Part shown: piece after piece, positions 26,328 to 34,861 of the stretch
How the letters are laid out: each line of letters starts with the position of its first letter
Position numbering within the stretch: position 1 is the stretch's first letter
Assembly (NCBI GenBank): GCA_020444075.1
Contig: JAHLLR010000004.1
Coordinates: 56,299 to 120,298, forward strand
Source: Deltaproteobacteria bacterium
GTDB lineage: Bacteria > Desulfobacterota > Desulfobacteria > Desulfobacterales > Desulfosarcinaceae
Reading direction: 5' to 3'
DNA: 64,000 nt
Notes under the pieces: model-generated
What the model saw: only the letters and a program-made list of their open reading frames with translations
Databases searched by the model: none
What the model was told of the DNA's origin: nothing
Program-made: the position numbers and the translations under genes

Positions 26328-26980
26328 ACCGCGTGCATGCCGCCCATACCGCCGCCCGATCCGGCCTGTTAAACTGCCATGGCTGCAGCCTGCTGGTTCG
26401 CCGGCCGTCGGTGGCCGACAGGGGGCATGCCAGATGTCCCCGATGCGGTGCGCGGCTTCACCTTAGAAAGCCGAACAGCATCGTCCGCACCTGGGCCCTT
26501 TTGATTGCCGCCTTCATTTTTTATATTCCGGCGAACCTGTTGCCCGTTACCATCACCACCTACCTGGGCAGCACCCAGTCCGATACCATCATGAGCGGGG
26601 TCATATTTTTTATGAAGACCGGCTCCTGGGGCATTGCGCTGATTATTTTTGTGGCCAGCATCGTGGTCCCCATTGCCAAGCTGATCGTCCTGAGCGGGCT
26701 CCTGCTTTCGGTTCAGCGGCGATCCCGCTGGCGGCCTGAAGAGCGGACCCGCCTCTATCGTATTACGGAACTGGTGGGGCGCTGGTCCATGCTGGATGTC
26801 TTCGTGGTGACCGTGATGGTAGCCCTGGTTCGGCTCGGATTCCTGACCACCATCGAAGCGGGATCCGGCGTCGTTTATTTTGCTGCGGTGGTGGTCATTA
26901 CCATGATTTCCGCCATGACTTTCGATCCGAGATTGATTTGGGACGCGCTGGAGAAAAATGATGAATCAACCGCCCATTGA
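26318..26980 (+). CDS. PqiA-type inner-membrane protein, second copy
   Basis: About 220 residues from the ATG at 26318 (or 26324, which overlaps the previous stop as ATGA). A second zinc-ribbon pair (NCHGCSLLVRR and ARCPRCGARLHL) precedes four helices (WALLIAAFIFYIPANLLPVTI; GIALIIFVASIVVPIAKLIVL; WSMLDVFVVTVMVALVRLGFL). Frames starting further upstream lie within the first pqiA copy. Together with the preceding gene it makes a split PqiA. It overlaps the PqiB start by 23 bases, so translation is coupled. Confidence 0.86.
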   Translation: MAMNRVHAAHTAARSGLLNCHGCSLLVRRPSVADRGHARCPRCGARLHLRKPNSIVRTWALLIAAFIFYIPANLLPVTITTYLGSTQSDTIMSGVIFFMKTGSWGIALIIFVASIVVPIAKLIVLSGLLLSVQRRSRWRPEERTRLYRITELVGRWSMLDVFVVTVMVALVRLGFLTTIEAGSGVVYFAAVVVITMISAMTFDPRLIWDALEKNDESTAH

Positions 26981-28643
26981 ACCCGCCGTCGACGAACCGA
27001 TACCCGAGCCTGAGATCCAGCGCGCCAAGCGCTTTTCCATTGTCTGGCTGATTCCTCTCCTCGCCGTGTTGATCGGCGGCTGGCTGGCCGTCAAGGCCAT
27101 CCGGGAGACCGGGCCGACCATCACCATTGTATTCAAATCAGCCGAAGGGCTGGTGCCCGGTAAAACGGAAATCAAATACAAAGATGTCACAGTCGGCAAG
27201 GTTCAGCGCATTCAGCTCAGCGAGGATCTTGCTCAGGTGCTGGTCACTGCGGCCATGAGCCGGGAAGTGGCCGTTCATCTTACCCAGGATACGCTCTTCT
27301 GGATCGTCAGGGCCCGGGTGGCTGTGGGTGAGGTGTCCGGCATCAGCACCCTGCTCTCCGGTGCCTACATCGGCATGATGCCCGGCCGCAGCGGCAAGGT
27401 CTTGCACCGGTTCGAAGGGAACGAGAAGCCGCCGGCCATTTTCCGGGATACGCCGGGCCAGCAATTCAACCTGCGGGCCGAGCAGTTGGGCTCCCTGGAT
27501 ATCGGATCGCCGGTGTACTACCGGCAGGTCAAGGTGGGGAGAGTCACCAACGCGGACATGGCCGAAGACGGAACCGGCGTGCTCCTTGAGATATTCGTGG
27601 AAGCGCCTTACCACCACCAGGTGAAACAAAGCTCGCGGTTTTACAATGCCAGCGGCCTGGACATGAAAATCGGGACCGACGGTGTCCGCATCGATACGCC
27701 TTCTCTGGCCAGCCTGCTGGTGGGGGGGATTTCCTTCTTCACGGCTGGGGACATCAAAACGTCATCCCCGCCTGCGGCCAACCAAATCTTCACCCTGTAT
27801 GACAACCGTGATGCCGCCAATGCGGCCACCTTCAGCTATCGTGAGTATTACCTGCTCTACTTTGAAGAGACGGTCCGCGGGCTGGCGGCAGGTGCCCCGG
27901 TGGACTTCTATGGCATTAAGATCGGAGAGGTGGTCAGTATCCGGTTGCTGTTCGATCAGGATACGCTGACCTTCCGGATTCCGGTGCTCATCGCCATCGA
28001 GCCGGACCGGATCGAACTTGCCGGTGAACTGGCCATACCAGAGTATCAGGTGATGGAAAAGCTGGTGGGAAAAGGGCTGCGTGCGCAACAGCGGACGGGG
28101 AACCTGCTGACCGGACAAAGCTACGTGAGCATGCGGATTCAACCGGAAGCCGAACCCCAGGTGATTCGCACGGATGACGTCTACCCGGTCCTGCCCACGA
28201 TTCCCAACACGGTGGAAGAAATCACGGCAACGGTCAAGCGGCTGCTGGATCGCTTCAACAATCTTCCCATGGAAGAGACGCTGGCAGACATCCGGGAAGC
28301 CGCGCGGCAGGTTAAGGATATGACCGGATCCAAAACCCTGAAAAGCGCCATCGACAATATTGACCAGAGTTTCGCCGAATTCAGGAAGGTGACATCCGAT
28401 CTCAACGGCGGTACCCTGCCGAAAATAAACGGCATGCTGGACCAGGCCAGAGAATCCCTGGCACGGGGCGAGGAGGCCCTGGCCACTGCCAACACCGTAC
28501 TGGGCGAAGGCGCGCCCATTGCCTACAACCTGAACCGTATGCTCCTGGAACTTCAGGACGCGGCCCGGGCCGTCGAAGCCCTGGCCGACTATCTGGAGCG
28601 CCATCCCGACGCCATCGTTTTTGGAAAAGGAAACCAGGAATGA
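26958..28643 (+). CDS. pqiB: PqiB-like MCE-family lipid transfer protein
   Basis: 561 residues. One N-terminal membrane anchor (FSIVWLIPLLAVLIGGWLAVKAI) followed by three MlaD/MCE domains at about residues 45-140, 160-245 and 285-395 (TITIVFKSAEGLVPGKTEIKYKDVTVGKV; LGSLDIGSPVYYRQVKVGRV; RGLAAGAPVDFYGIKIGEV). The final 150 residues are helical and form the needle stem in PqiB. It spans the periplasm and shuttles lipids between membranes. The gene order pqiA-pqiA-pqiB-pqiC matches the known complex. Confidence 0.92.
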   Translation: MMNQPPIEPAVDEPIPEPEIQRAKRFSIVWLIPLLAVLIGGWLAVKAIRETGPTITIVFKSAEGLVPGKTEIKYKDVTVGKVQRIQLSEDLAQVLVTAAMSREVAVHLTQDTLFWIVRARVAVGEVSGISTLLSGAYIGMMPGRSGKVLHRFEGNEKPPAIFRDTPGQQFNLRAEQLGSLDIGSPVYYRQVKVGRVTNADMAEDGTGVLLEIFVEAPYHHQVKQSSRFYNASGLDMKIGTDGVRIDTPSLASLLVGGISFFTAGDIKTSSPPAANQIFTLYDNRDAANAATFSYREYYLLYFEETVRGLAAGAPVDFYGIKIGEVVSIRLLFDQDTLTFRIPVLIAIEPDRIELAGELAIPEYQVMEKLVGKGLRAQQRTGNLLTGQSYVSMRIQPEAEPQVIRTDDVYPVLPTIPNTVEEITATVKRLLDRFNNLPMEETLADIREAARQVKDMTGSKTLKSAIDNIDQSFAEFRKVTSDLNGGTLPKINGMLDQARESLARGEEALATANTVLGEGAPIAYNLNRMLLELQDAARAVEALADYLERHPDAIVFGKGNQE

Positions 28644-29248
28644 ACCGATTATCGCTGTGGACCGTCGCTTTCAGTTGTGCGCTGATCATTGGGCTTTCCG
28701 GCTGCCGGTCTTTTACCCCATCGGTGACCTATTACCTCCTGAACCCCGTGGACATCGGGAAGATCTCCCCAGCGGAGGCACAGGGCAAGCGGATCCTTAC
28801 CGTCGGCATCAGACCGATTGAACTTCCCGGGTATATCAACCGGGTACAAATGGTGAGACGTACCGGGCAGAACCAACTGGAAGTCTCTTCCTCCCATCGG
28901 TGGGCCGACTATCCGGACCGCATGATTCAGCGGGTGCTCGGCGAAAACCTCCAGATTCTCATGGCCGACGCCCGGGTCACCAGCGCACCCTGGCCGGCCG
29001 GCTTTAAGCCGGATGCAACCGTTGATTTTACCTTTCTCGAGTTGATTGGAACGACCGAAAAAACGGTGCTGCTCAGCGCGCTGTGGACGATCACCGGCCA
29101 AGGAGATCCGTTGCCGTCTCACCGGACGACACTTTCAGAGGCGATGACCGGGACCGGTTTCGATGATCTTGCCGCGGCCCACAGCCGGGCGCTTGAGGCA
29201 CTTTGCCGGGAGGTTGCCGCCGCGCTGAACGGTTTTCCGGTCCAGTGA
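28640..29248 (+). CDS. pqiC: PqiC-like outer-membrane lipoprotein (ABC-type transport auxiliary, DUF330)
   Basis: 202 residues with a lipoprotein signal (LIIGLSGCRSF, Cys at about 22) and a PqiC/YmbA domain (VTYYLLNPVDIG, RILTVGIRPIELPGYINRVQMVRR, LEVSSSHRWADYPDRMIQRVLGENL). PqiC docks the PqiB needle to the outer membrane. It overlaps the pqiB stop by four bases (ATGA) with a GGA site in the previous gene. It is the last gene of the operon; no canonical terminator follows. Confidence 0.86.
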   Translation: MNRLSLWTVAFSCALIIGLSGCRSFTPSVTYYLLNPVDIGKISPAEAQGKRILTVGIRPIELPGYINRVQMVRRTGQNQLEVSSSHRWADYPDRMIQRVLGENLQILMADARVTSAPWPAGFKPDATVDFTFLELIGTTEKTVLLSALWTITGQGDPLPSHRTTLSEAMTGTGFDDLAAAHSRALEALCREVAAALNGFPVQ

Positions 29249-29804
29249 TATCCCCGCCTCCGGTGTTCCACCCCTGTGAATAGAACATATCAACCGCAAA
29301 CAATTTATTGCATTGATGCCTGTTTTATATTGCCATTGCGGATCTGCCGTGAATTGCATCAAGCGCCGCTTGCAGGCCTTCAACAGTTGGCGATCCTGCA
29401 GCCGGCGATCTCAGCTCTTGCGCTTATGTTTTGTCGGTCCATCCAGGATTAAAGATAGCCTGAACAGAAGGCCTTTGCCCGCCGATCAACAATCCGTCAA
29501 GGGTTCAACGAAAAACATGAATATCCTGGGGCGCAAAAGGGAGACCCCAACACGAGGTACCGTTTATTCTCGTGTTGGGGCGTAGGAGGTGAGAGTATGG
29601 CTGAATGAATGGAGGTATTAAAAACATACTCTGCCTGACATCTATACAAACAACGTGCCAAATCTAAAGCATGGGAAAAGCAGCATCCGTAGCGGTTTTC
29701 CCCCCAACGGCTTCGGCTTGAACCGGGGTCGCACGCCCGGTCCCCGCCGCTTGTGGCGGGGTTGGGGAGCGAACCGGGAATCGATTTTCATCCTGACGGG
29801 GAGT
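29249..29804. other. Intergenic region, 556 bases, with hairpins
   Basis: Separates the convergent pqiC and MFS genes. It has a perfect 12-bp hairpin at 29545-29580 and a 7-bp CCCCGCC/GGCGGGG hairpin at 29742-29761. After the first hairpin, AGGAGGTGAGAGT precedes an ATG that opens a 3-codon frame (ATG GCT GAA TGA). No gene can be supported here. Confidence 0.5.
29545..29580. repeat. Perfect 12-bp inverted repeat, 12-base loop
   Basis: CCCCAACACGAG at 29545-29556 pairs with CTCGTGTTGGGG at 29569-29580. There is no T-run on either side, so it is not a classical terminator. It could mark a mobile-element end or a structured RNA. Confidence 0.6.
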
Positions 29805-31082
29805 TCAGTCGATGCTTGCGGGTTTGCCTTTGATGAGAAGCGACAGCACCAGGCAGATCGCCGTGCCCGCCAGGCAGAGGCTGAATGCGCTTTTAAATCC
29901 GGACAGCGAATACAGCTCGCCGACGCGACCGGCGTGGTCGATGATTTTGCCGGTCAGCACCTGGAAGGCGGCGACACCCAGAAAAGGCGCCGGATTGAGA
30001 ATGCCGGAGGTCAGTCCCAGGCGCACGGCGGGTGTGGTTTCCCGGATGATTCCCCAGATGGTGCTGATGAACCCGCCGATGACAACGCCCATCATGAAAA
30101 AGATCGCTGCGAAGCCCACGGTACCCAATCGGTCGAAAACTAGGAGAATGGCCAGCCAGCAAAGGGTATAGACAGCTATGATGGTGGTCAGTGTTTTGCT
30201 TTTGTTCAGGGAAAAGCGATTCGGCAGCCAGCCGAAAAATGGCGCTCCGATGATTACACCGATGGGGATCAGCATATTCAGTTTGCTGGCCAGGATGCGT
30301 TCGACCTCCAACACGGCCATTAAAAAGGGTGTTGCCCACAAACCCTGGAGGGTTACTGCCGTGCCGTAGAATCCGAAGAAGATCGTGGCCACGAGCCAGA
30401 ACTGCAAGGAAGAAATGATCGTGACCGTGTTGCGTGCCAGTCCCGGTGATGGCGGGCCGGGGGCATGGGGATCCCCTTCCTCCGCTCTCTTCGATTCGGG
30501 AGAATCGCGGGTGACGGCCAGCATCAGGATGGCCATTCCCAAGGTGACGCCGCCGATCAGGAAAAAGGTGGGACGCCATCCCCAGGTGCCGGCCGCCCAT
30601 GCCAGGGGCGTGGTGGCCACCACCGCCCCGAAGTTGCCCACGGACATGAGCAGTCCCACCATGGTGGCGAATTCCTTTTCCCGGAACCATTGAGACAGGG
30701 CTTTGACCGTCGGCACGTAGACTCCGCCCACCCCGAAGCCGATCAGCGCACGGCCCAGCGATGCCCACCCGATGGACGGCGCCATGCCGAAGATGAAACA
30801 TCCGGCGGCGGCCGTCATGCTCCAGTAGGCAATCACCCGCCGGGGGCCGATGCGGTCCGCCAGATATCCCACGATGGGCTGATTCAGGGCGTAGATGTAG
30901 AAATACATGGACGACATGAATCCCAGGGCCGTGGCATTGGTGTTGAACGCCGCCAGCAGGTCCGACACGATCACCGACGTCGAGACCCGGTGGAAATAGA
31001 CGAAGAAATAGATCAGGCAGATCACGGAAAAGACCACCCAGCGGTGGGGGTCACGATCGGCAGCCGGTGAGGATGGGGGCAT
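29805..31082 (-). CDS. MFS transporter (organic-anion type)
   Basis: About 425 residues from the ATG at 31082 (a TTG three codons earlier is also in frame). Twelve membrane helices, with the MFS loop motif GYLADRIGPRRVIAYW between helices 2 and 3 and VGWASLGRALIGFGVGGVYVPTVKALSQWF as helix 4 region. A hydrophilic mid-loop (SPESKRAEEGDPHAPGPPSP) separates the two halves. Its closest feel is to hexuronate/glycerol-3-phosphate-type carriers, but the substrate cannot be assigned. It is divergent from a GntR regulator gene and its 5' end is 267 bases from that start, so regulation by it is plausible. Confidence 0.85.
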   Translation of the reverse strand: MPPSSPAADRDPHRWVVFSVICLIYFFVYFHRVSTSVIVSDLLAAFNTNATALGFMSSMYFYIYALNQPIVGYLADRIGPRRVIAYWSMTAAAGCFIFGMAPSIGWASLGRALIGFGVGGVYVPTVKALSQWFREKEFATMVGLLMSVGNFGAVVATTPLAWAAGTWGWRPTFFLIGGVTLGMAILMLAVTRDSPESKRAEEGDPHAPGPPSPGLARNTVTIISSLQFWLVATIFFGFYGTAVTLQGLWATPFLMAVLEVERILASKLNMLIPIGVIIGAPFFGWLPNRFSLNKSKTLTTIIAVYTLCWLAILLVFDRLGTVGFAAIFFMMGVVIGGFISTIWGIIRETTPAVRLGLTSGILNPAPFLGVAAFQVLTGKIIDHAGRVGELYSLSGFKSAFSLCLAGTAICLVLSLLIKGKPASID

Positions 31083-31234
31083 GGGGACCAACTCTCTTCA
31101 AGGGGATGATGACGGTTGTTGCGCTGTTTTTTTGTGGCAGCGATACCCGATGTCAGGCCGGCCAGCCATAACACAGGCGCGGTTTGATGTACATTGTGAA
31201 AATGATCCGACGGGTGTTCGCACTGGTATTGACG

Positions 31235-31264
31235 AATATTTAAATATTATGATATTTGAATATT
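31235..31264. promoter_or_regulatory. Tandem AT-rich dyads upstream of the GntR gene
   Basis: AATATTTAAATATT (31235-31248) is a perfect palindrome, repeated 16 bases on as GATATTTGAATATT (31251-31264, 12 of 14 identical). They overlap a possible -35 TTGACG at 31229 and lie in the divergent MFS/GntR spacer. A likely autoregulatory operator for the GntR protein. Confidence 0.5.
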
Positions 31265-31348
31265 TCGTTTTCCATAGGCTTCCGGGTCAGGGGGATGCAT
31301 CGACCGGGTGGCGTGAAGGTCGTTTTTATACCTGAAAGGTGTGTTCGC

Positions 31349-32104
31349 ATGTTTGAAACCGCTCGTCAGAGCAAGACCACGGAAATCATCATCGGCCAGA
31401 TCCGTACCGCCATTCTCGAGGGGCGGCTGACGCCCGGCGACCGGCTGCCGCCCGAAAAACAGCTGGGCGAACAGTTTCAGGTGAGCAAGCAGACCCTGCG
31501 CGAATCCATGCGCGCCCTGGAACATATGGGGCTCATTGATGTACGCAAGGGCGTCGGCGGCGGGGCCTTCATCGTGGAAGTGGACGAACAGGTGGCGGCC
31601 CAGAACCTGGCCAATTATCTCTACTTCAAGAATTTGACGATTGAAAACCTTTCCGAGTTCCGTCGCCTCATGGAGCCCTATGCCGCCGCACGTGCCGCCG
31701 AACGGATATCCCCAGCGGACCTGGAAACGCTGCAACAGGTGAACGACTCGACCCGGGAAAACCTCAAGAAAAAAAAATGGGATCTCGTGAGCCGGGACGA
31801 GATCGCTTTTCATCGTCTTATCGCCAGACAGACCGACAACCCCATCCTGATCCTGATGCTGGACTTTGTCGAAACCCTGCTGGAGGATTTCAAACAAATT
31901 CTCAAACCCGATGCGGCCTTCATGGAATCGGTTCTGCTGGCCCACGAGGCCATCCATGCGGCCATCGCCAATGGGAACGCGAAGCTGGCATCCCAGCAGA
32001 TGCTGGGCCACGTCATCGATGTGGAGACCTATCTTTCCCGTTTGAAAAAGAGCGGGGCCGGCAAAAAATTGTGGAAAAACTGCCTGCAGATGACAGAAGA
32101 ATGA
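31349..32104 (+). CDS. GntR/FadR-family transcriptional regulator
   Basis: About 251 residues from the ATG at 31349, with AAAGGTG upstream; a frame starting at 31256 begins inside the dyad region and is rejected. Winged helix: RQSKTTEIIIGQIRTAILEGRLTPGDRLPPEKQLGEQFQVSKQTLRESMRALEHMGLIDV. The C-terminal FCD domain (residues about 95-225) shows the metal-binding set: RDEIAFHRLI, and H at HEAIHAAIANGN and QQMLGHVIDVE. FCD proteins bind small organic acids. It is next to methylmalonate-semialdehyde dehydrogenase and an MFS carrier, which it may control. Confidence 0.88.
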   Translation: MFETARQSKTTEIIIGQIRTAILEGRLTPGDRLPPEKQLGEQFQVSKQTLRESMRALEHMGLIDVRKGVGGGAFIVEVDEQVAAQNLANYLYFKNLTIENLSEFRRLMEPYAAARAAERISPADLETLQQVNDSTRENLKKKKWDLVSRDEIAFHRLIARQTDNPILILMLDFVETLLEDFKQILKPDAAFMESVLLAHEAIHAAIANGNAKLASQQMLGHVIDVETYLSRLKKSGAGKKLWKNCLQMTEE

Positions 32105-32167
32105 ATTGTGAATTGAGGGATTAAGGCATTAAGGGATCTATAAATGATGAACGTTCATTTCCAAAGC

Positions 32168-32201
32168 CCTTGACCCCTTGGACCCTCGAATCCTTGAAAC
32201 C
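32168..32201. repeat. Degenerate 8-bp tandem repeat, array 3
   Basis: Four 8-base units: CCTTGACC, CCTTGGAC, CCTCGAAT, CCTTGAAA, then CC. It lies in the spacer between the GntR and dehydrogenase genes. Same unit as the arrays at 5329-5361 and 5463-5488, so it recurs over at least 27 kb. Confidence 0.6.
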
Positions 32202-32224
32202 TTATCCGAAAAAAGGAGCTGACC

Positions 32225-33679
32225 ATGTCTTTGCCTTTGATGAAAAACTACATTGACGGGGAATGGGTAACATCCGATTCGACAACGATCGGGGATGTTT
32301 ATAACCCGGCCAGAGGAGAGAAAATCGCCACCGTGGCTTACGGGACGGCGGCCGATGTGGACCGGGCCGTCAGCGCCGCCCGGAAAGCGTTTCCCGCCTG
32401 GCGGGAAACCCCCCCGTTGAGCCGCGCCAGGTATCTCTTCCGGCTCAAAGACGCGTTTGAGGAGAATTTCGAGGAGATCGCCGAAGTGCTGACCACCGAG
32501 CACGGCAAGGCCATCGACGAAGCCCGGGGGGAAGTGCGTCGCATGATCGAAAACGTGGAACACGCCACCGGCGTGACCACGCTCATGAGCGGTTACACCT
32601 TAGAGGACATTGCCAAGAACATCGACTGCTACGGCCATCGGCAGCCCATGGGCGTGTTCGGATGCATCGCCCCCTACAATTTCCCGGCCATGGTGCCGTG
32701 GTGGTTTCTGCCTTATGCCGTGGTCACCGGCAACACCTTTGTCTTCAAACCGTCGGAGCAGGTGCCCATGACCCAGACCAAGATCATGGAGATCGTCGAC
32801 GACGCGGGCTTTCCCGAAGGCGTGATCAACATGATTCACGGATCGCGGGACGTGGTCAACGCCATGCTGGACCATCCGGATATCGAAGGCATCAGTTTCG
32901 TCGGCTCCACCCCCACGGCCCGGCACATCTATCGCAAATGCGGGGAGACGGGCAAGCGGGTCCAGTCCCTGGGCGGGGCCAAAAATATCGTAGCCGTCAT
33001 GCCCGACGCGGACCTGGCCCAGGGAATGCCGTCGCTGCTTACCTCCTTTTTCGGCTGCACGGGCCAGCGTTGTCTTTCCGGCTCGGTCCTGGTGCCGGTG
33101 GGAGACATCGCCGACCGTCTGGTGGATCAGTTCACCACGGCTGCTGGAACCGTCAGCGTGGGCGACGGCCTGGACGAGCAGACGTTCATGGGGCCGCTGA
33201 TCAGTGCTGCTCACCGCGACCGGGTGCTGGGATACATTGAAAAGGGCATTGCCGAAGGCGCCGACCTGGTGCTGGACGGAAGAGGCGTTACGGTAGACGG
33301 CTATCCCGGTGGTTTTTTCGTGGGGCCCACCGTCTTCGATAACGTCACCCCCGATATGACCATCGCCAAAGAGGAGATCTTCGGACCGGTGGTGAGCATC
33401 GTCCGTGCCGCGGACATGGATGCGGTGGTCGATCTGATCAACACCCGCGGTTTTGCCAACGCCGCCTGTATCTACACCGGCAGCGGCGCTGCGGCCAGGG
33501 AATTCAAATACCGGGTCAAGCCGGCCATGATCGGCGTCAACATCGGGATTGCGGCGCCCATGAGCTTCTTTCCCTTCGGCGGTGCCGGCAACTCCATGTT
33601 CGGCGACATCAAGGGCCACGGCCAGGAGAGTTTCCTCTTTTATACGGATATGAAGGTGGTCATCGAGCGGTGGTACTAA
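32225..33679 (+). CDS. mmsA: CoA-acylating methylmalonate-semialdehyde dehydrogenase
   Basis: 484 residues of the aldehyde dehydrogenase superfamily. FGCIAPYNFPAMVPWWFLPYA, ISFVGSTPTARHIYRKC and GCTGQRCLSGSVLV are MmsA-like; C283 is the catalytic cysteine. MmsA converts methylmalonate or malonate semialdehyde plus CoA and NAD to propionyl- or acetyl-CoA and CO2, in valine, beta-alanine or inositol degradation. AAAAAGGAG precedes the ATG. It stands alone, following a GntR regulator. The specific semialdehyde served is not determined. Confidence 0.87.
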   Translation: MSLPLMKNYIDGEWVTSDSTTIGDVYNPARGEKIATVAYGTAADVDRAVSAARKAFPAWRETPPLSRARYLFRLKDAFEENFEEIAEVLTTEHGKAIDEARGEVRRMIENVEHATGVTTLMSGYTLEDIAKNIDCYGHRQPMGVFGCIAPYNFPAMVPWWFLPYAVVTGNTFVFKPSEQVPMTQTKIMEIVDDAGFPEGVINMIHGSRDVVNAMLDHPDIEGISFVGSTPTARHIYRKCGETGKRVQSLGGAKNIVAVMPDADLAQGMPSLLTSFFGCTGQRCLSGSVLVPVGDIADRLVDQFTTAAGTVSVGDGLDEQTFMGPLISAAHRDRVLGYIEKGIAEGADLVLDGRGVTVDGYPGGFFVGPTVFDNVTPDMTIAKEEIFGPVVSIVRAADMDAVVDLINTRGFANAACIYTGSGAAAREFKYRVKPAMIGVNIGIAAPMSFFPFGGAGNSMFGDIKGHGQESFLFYTDMKVVIERWY

Positions 33680-33752
33680 CGCCTGCCCACAAAAGGCATC
33701 TTTTGGCCCAGGCCATCGTTCAAACGAATTTAGCGACAAAGGGAGAAAAATT

Positions 33753-34190
33753 ATGCCCTTGACCAATTTTGGCGCGATACTGAACTTCGCCGAAAAGGTG
33801 GAGCAGGACGATATGGACTTTTACCGCAAGGCGTCGTCCGCAGCAGCGGCGGAGCCTCACCGGTTATTGTTCGAGAGGCTGGCCGGGGAGGGCAGGAAAA
33901 ATCTCGCTCTGGTTCAGCGCACCCGGCGGGAGAATGTGACGGAGATGATCCTGGAGCCGATCCGGGATTTCGTTCGGGACAGCTATCAGCAATCGGCGGC
34001 GGATGCGCAAGGCATGGACCTCCCAGCCATTCTCGCGGCAGCCGTTGCATTGGAAAGCCGGGCGATCCGCTACTATACCGACGCGGCGGAGAAGATCCGC
34101 GCGTTGCCTGAGGTTTCACGGGCGCTGAAGACCCTGGCCAAGAAACGAACCCAGCGACTCGGCCAGATCGAGAACCTGTCTGATCAGTGA
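33753..34190 (+). CDS. Ferritin-like/rubrerythrin-type protein
   Basis: 145 residues, four-helix bundle. Two repeats of E-x6-Y-like carboxylates are seen: EKVEQDDMDFYRKAS (first pair) and ALESRAIRYYTDAAE (second pair), with LAGEGRKNLAL and further acidic helices. There is no rubredoxin-type CxxC zinc-ribbon. Proteins of this group are dimetal sensors or peroxidase-like proteins of anaerobes. A GGGAGAAAA site precedes the ATG. It stands alone downstream of mmsA. Confidence 0.7.
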   Translation: MPLTNFGAILNFAEKVEQDDMDFYRKASSAAAAEPHRLLFERLAGEGRKNLALVQRTRRENVTEMILEPIRDFVRDSYQQSAADAQGMDLPAILAAAVALESRAIRYYTDAAEKIRALPEVSRALKTLAKKRTQRLGQIENLSDQ

Positions 34191-34431
34191 ACGGTCGACC
34201 CGTCCTGGGATGTTATAAATAACTGAAATTATATAAATATGTTGCTTTTCCATCTGTCTTGACAAACAGGTGGTCATTTGAGATATTCAATCATCCGAGA
34301 TATGAATGGTGAGGATTGAATGCATCATTTCATTCCTGCGATTTCATGTTCATCCGGTTACAGCCAGGATCATTGAACAATCTGCTGGTAATCAATTACC
34401 CTATCACCATAATCGTACACAGGAGGAGAAA

Positions 34432-34644
34432 ATGAGACCGGGAGAAAAACCAAGTAAATCATCGAAAAAGCTGGCAGACATGATCCATAAAGCAATCGCT
34501 GACTGCGAAATCACAGGATCTGAATACGATGCCATCATGAAAGTTGCCAATGAGGACCAACACATCGATCGTCAGGAGCAAAATCTTCTCAATCAGCTAC
34601 AATCGCTAATGGCAAACGGCACCATAAAACGCGTTAAGGGCTAA
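34432..34644 (+). CDS. Small conserved-looking protein, 70 aa
   Basis: The ATG at 34432 follows AGGAGGAGAAA, a very strong ribosome site. The product is MRPGEKPSKSSKKLADMIHK then AIADCEITGSEYDAIMKVANEDQHIDRQEQNLLNQLQSLMANGTIKRVKG. The helix-acidic-turn pattern (NEDQHIDRQEQ) resembles a single TerB/EF-hand-like unit. A perfect intrinsic terminator lies 110 bases downstream. Function unknown. Confidence 0.78.
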   Translation: MRPGEKPSKSSKKLADMIHKAIADCEITGSEYDAIMKVANEDQHIDRQEQNLLNQLQSLMANGTIKRVKG

Positions 34645-34753
34645 GAACGACCGGGCGGCAACGATAAATAAGAAACGCTGACAGGTTGTTCGGCCGAAGA
34701 CAGAATTTTACGAGTTTGCCCGTGGATCAATGAGCGTCTCCTCTCAAAAGCAG

Positions 34754-34791
34754 CCTGGAAAATGGGTCCAGACATTTTCCAGGTTTTTTTT
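34754..34791 (+). terminator. Intrinsic terminator
   Basis: CCTGGAAAATG pairs perfectly with CATTTTCCAGG across an 8-base loop and is followed by eight T. It ends the transcript of the small gene at 34432-34644. Confidence 0.9.
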
Positions 34792-34861
34792 GTCAGGTGG
34801 GCTTGGGCCGAAAGACGCTGTTTGCGGATGGACACCAGATTGAAAAAACCCTCCAAAACCC

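Noticed and set aside
29313..29585. 90-residue plus-strand frame after pqiC
   Set aside because: Arg/Ser/Cys-rich with no domain; the end runs into the 12-bp hairpin.
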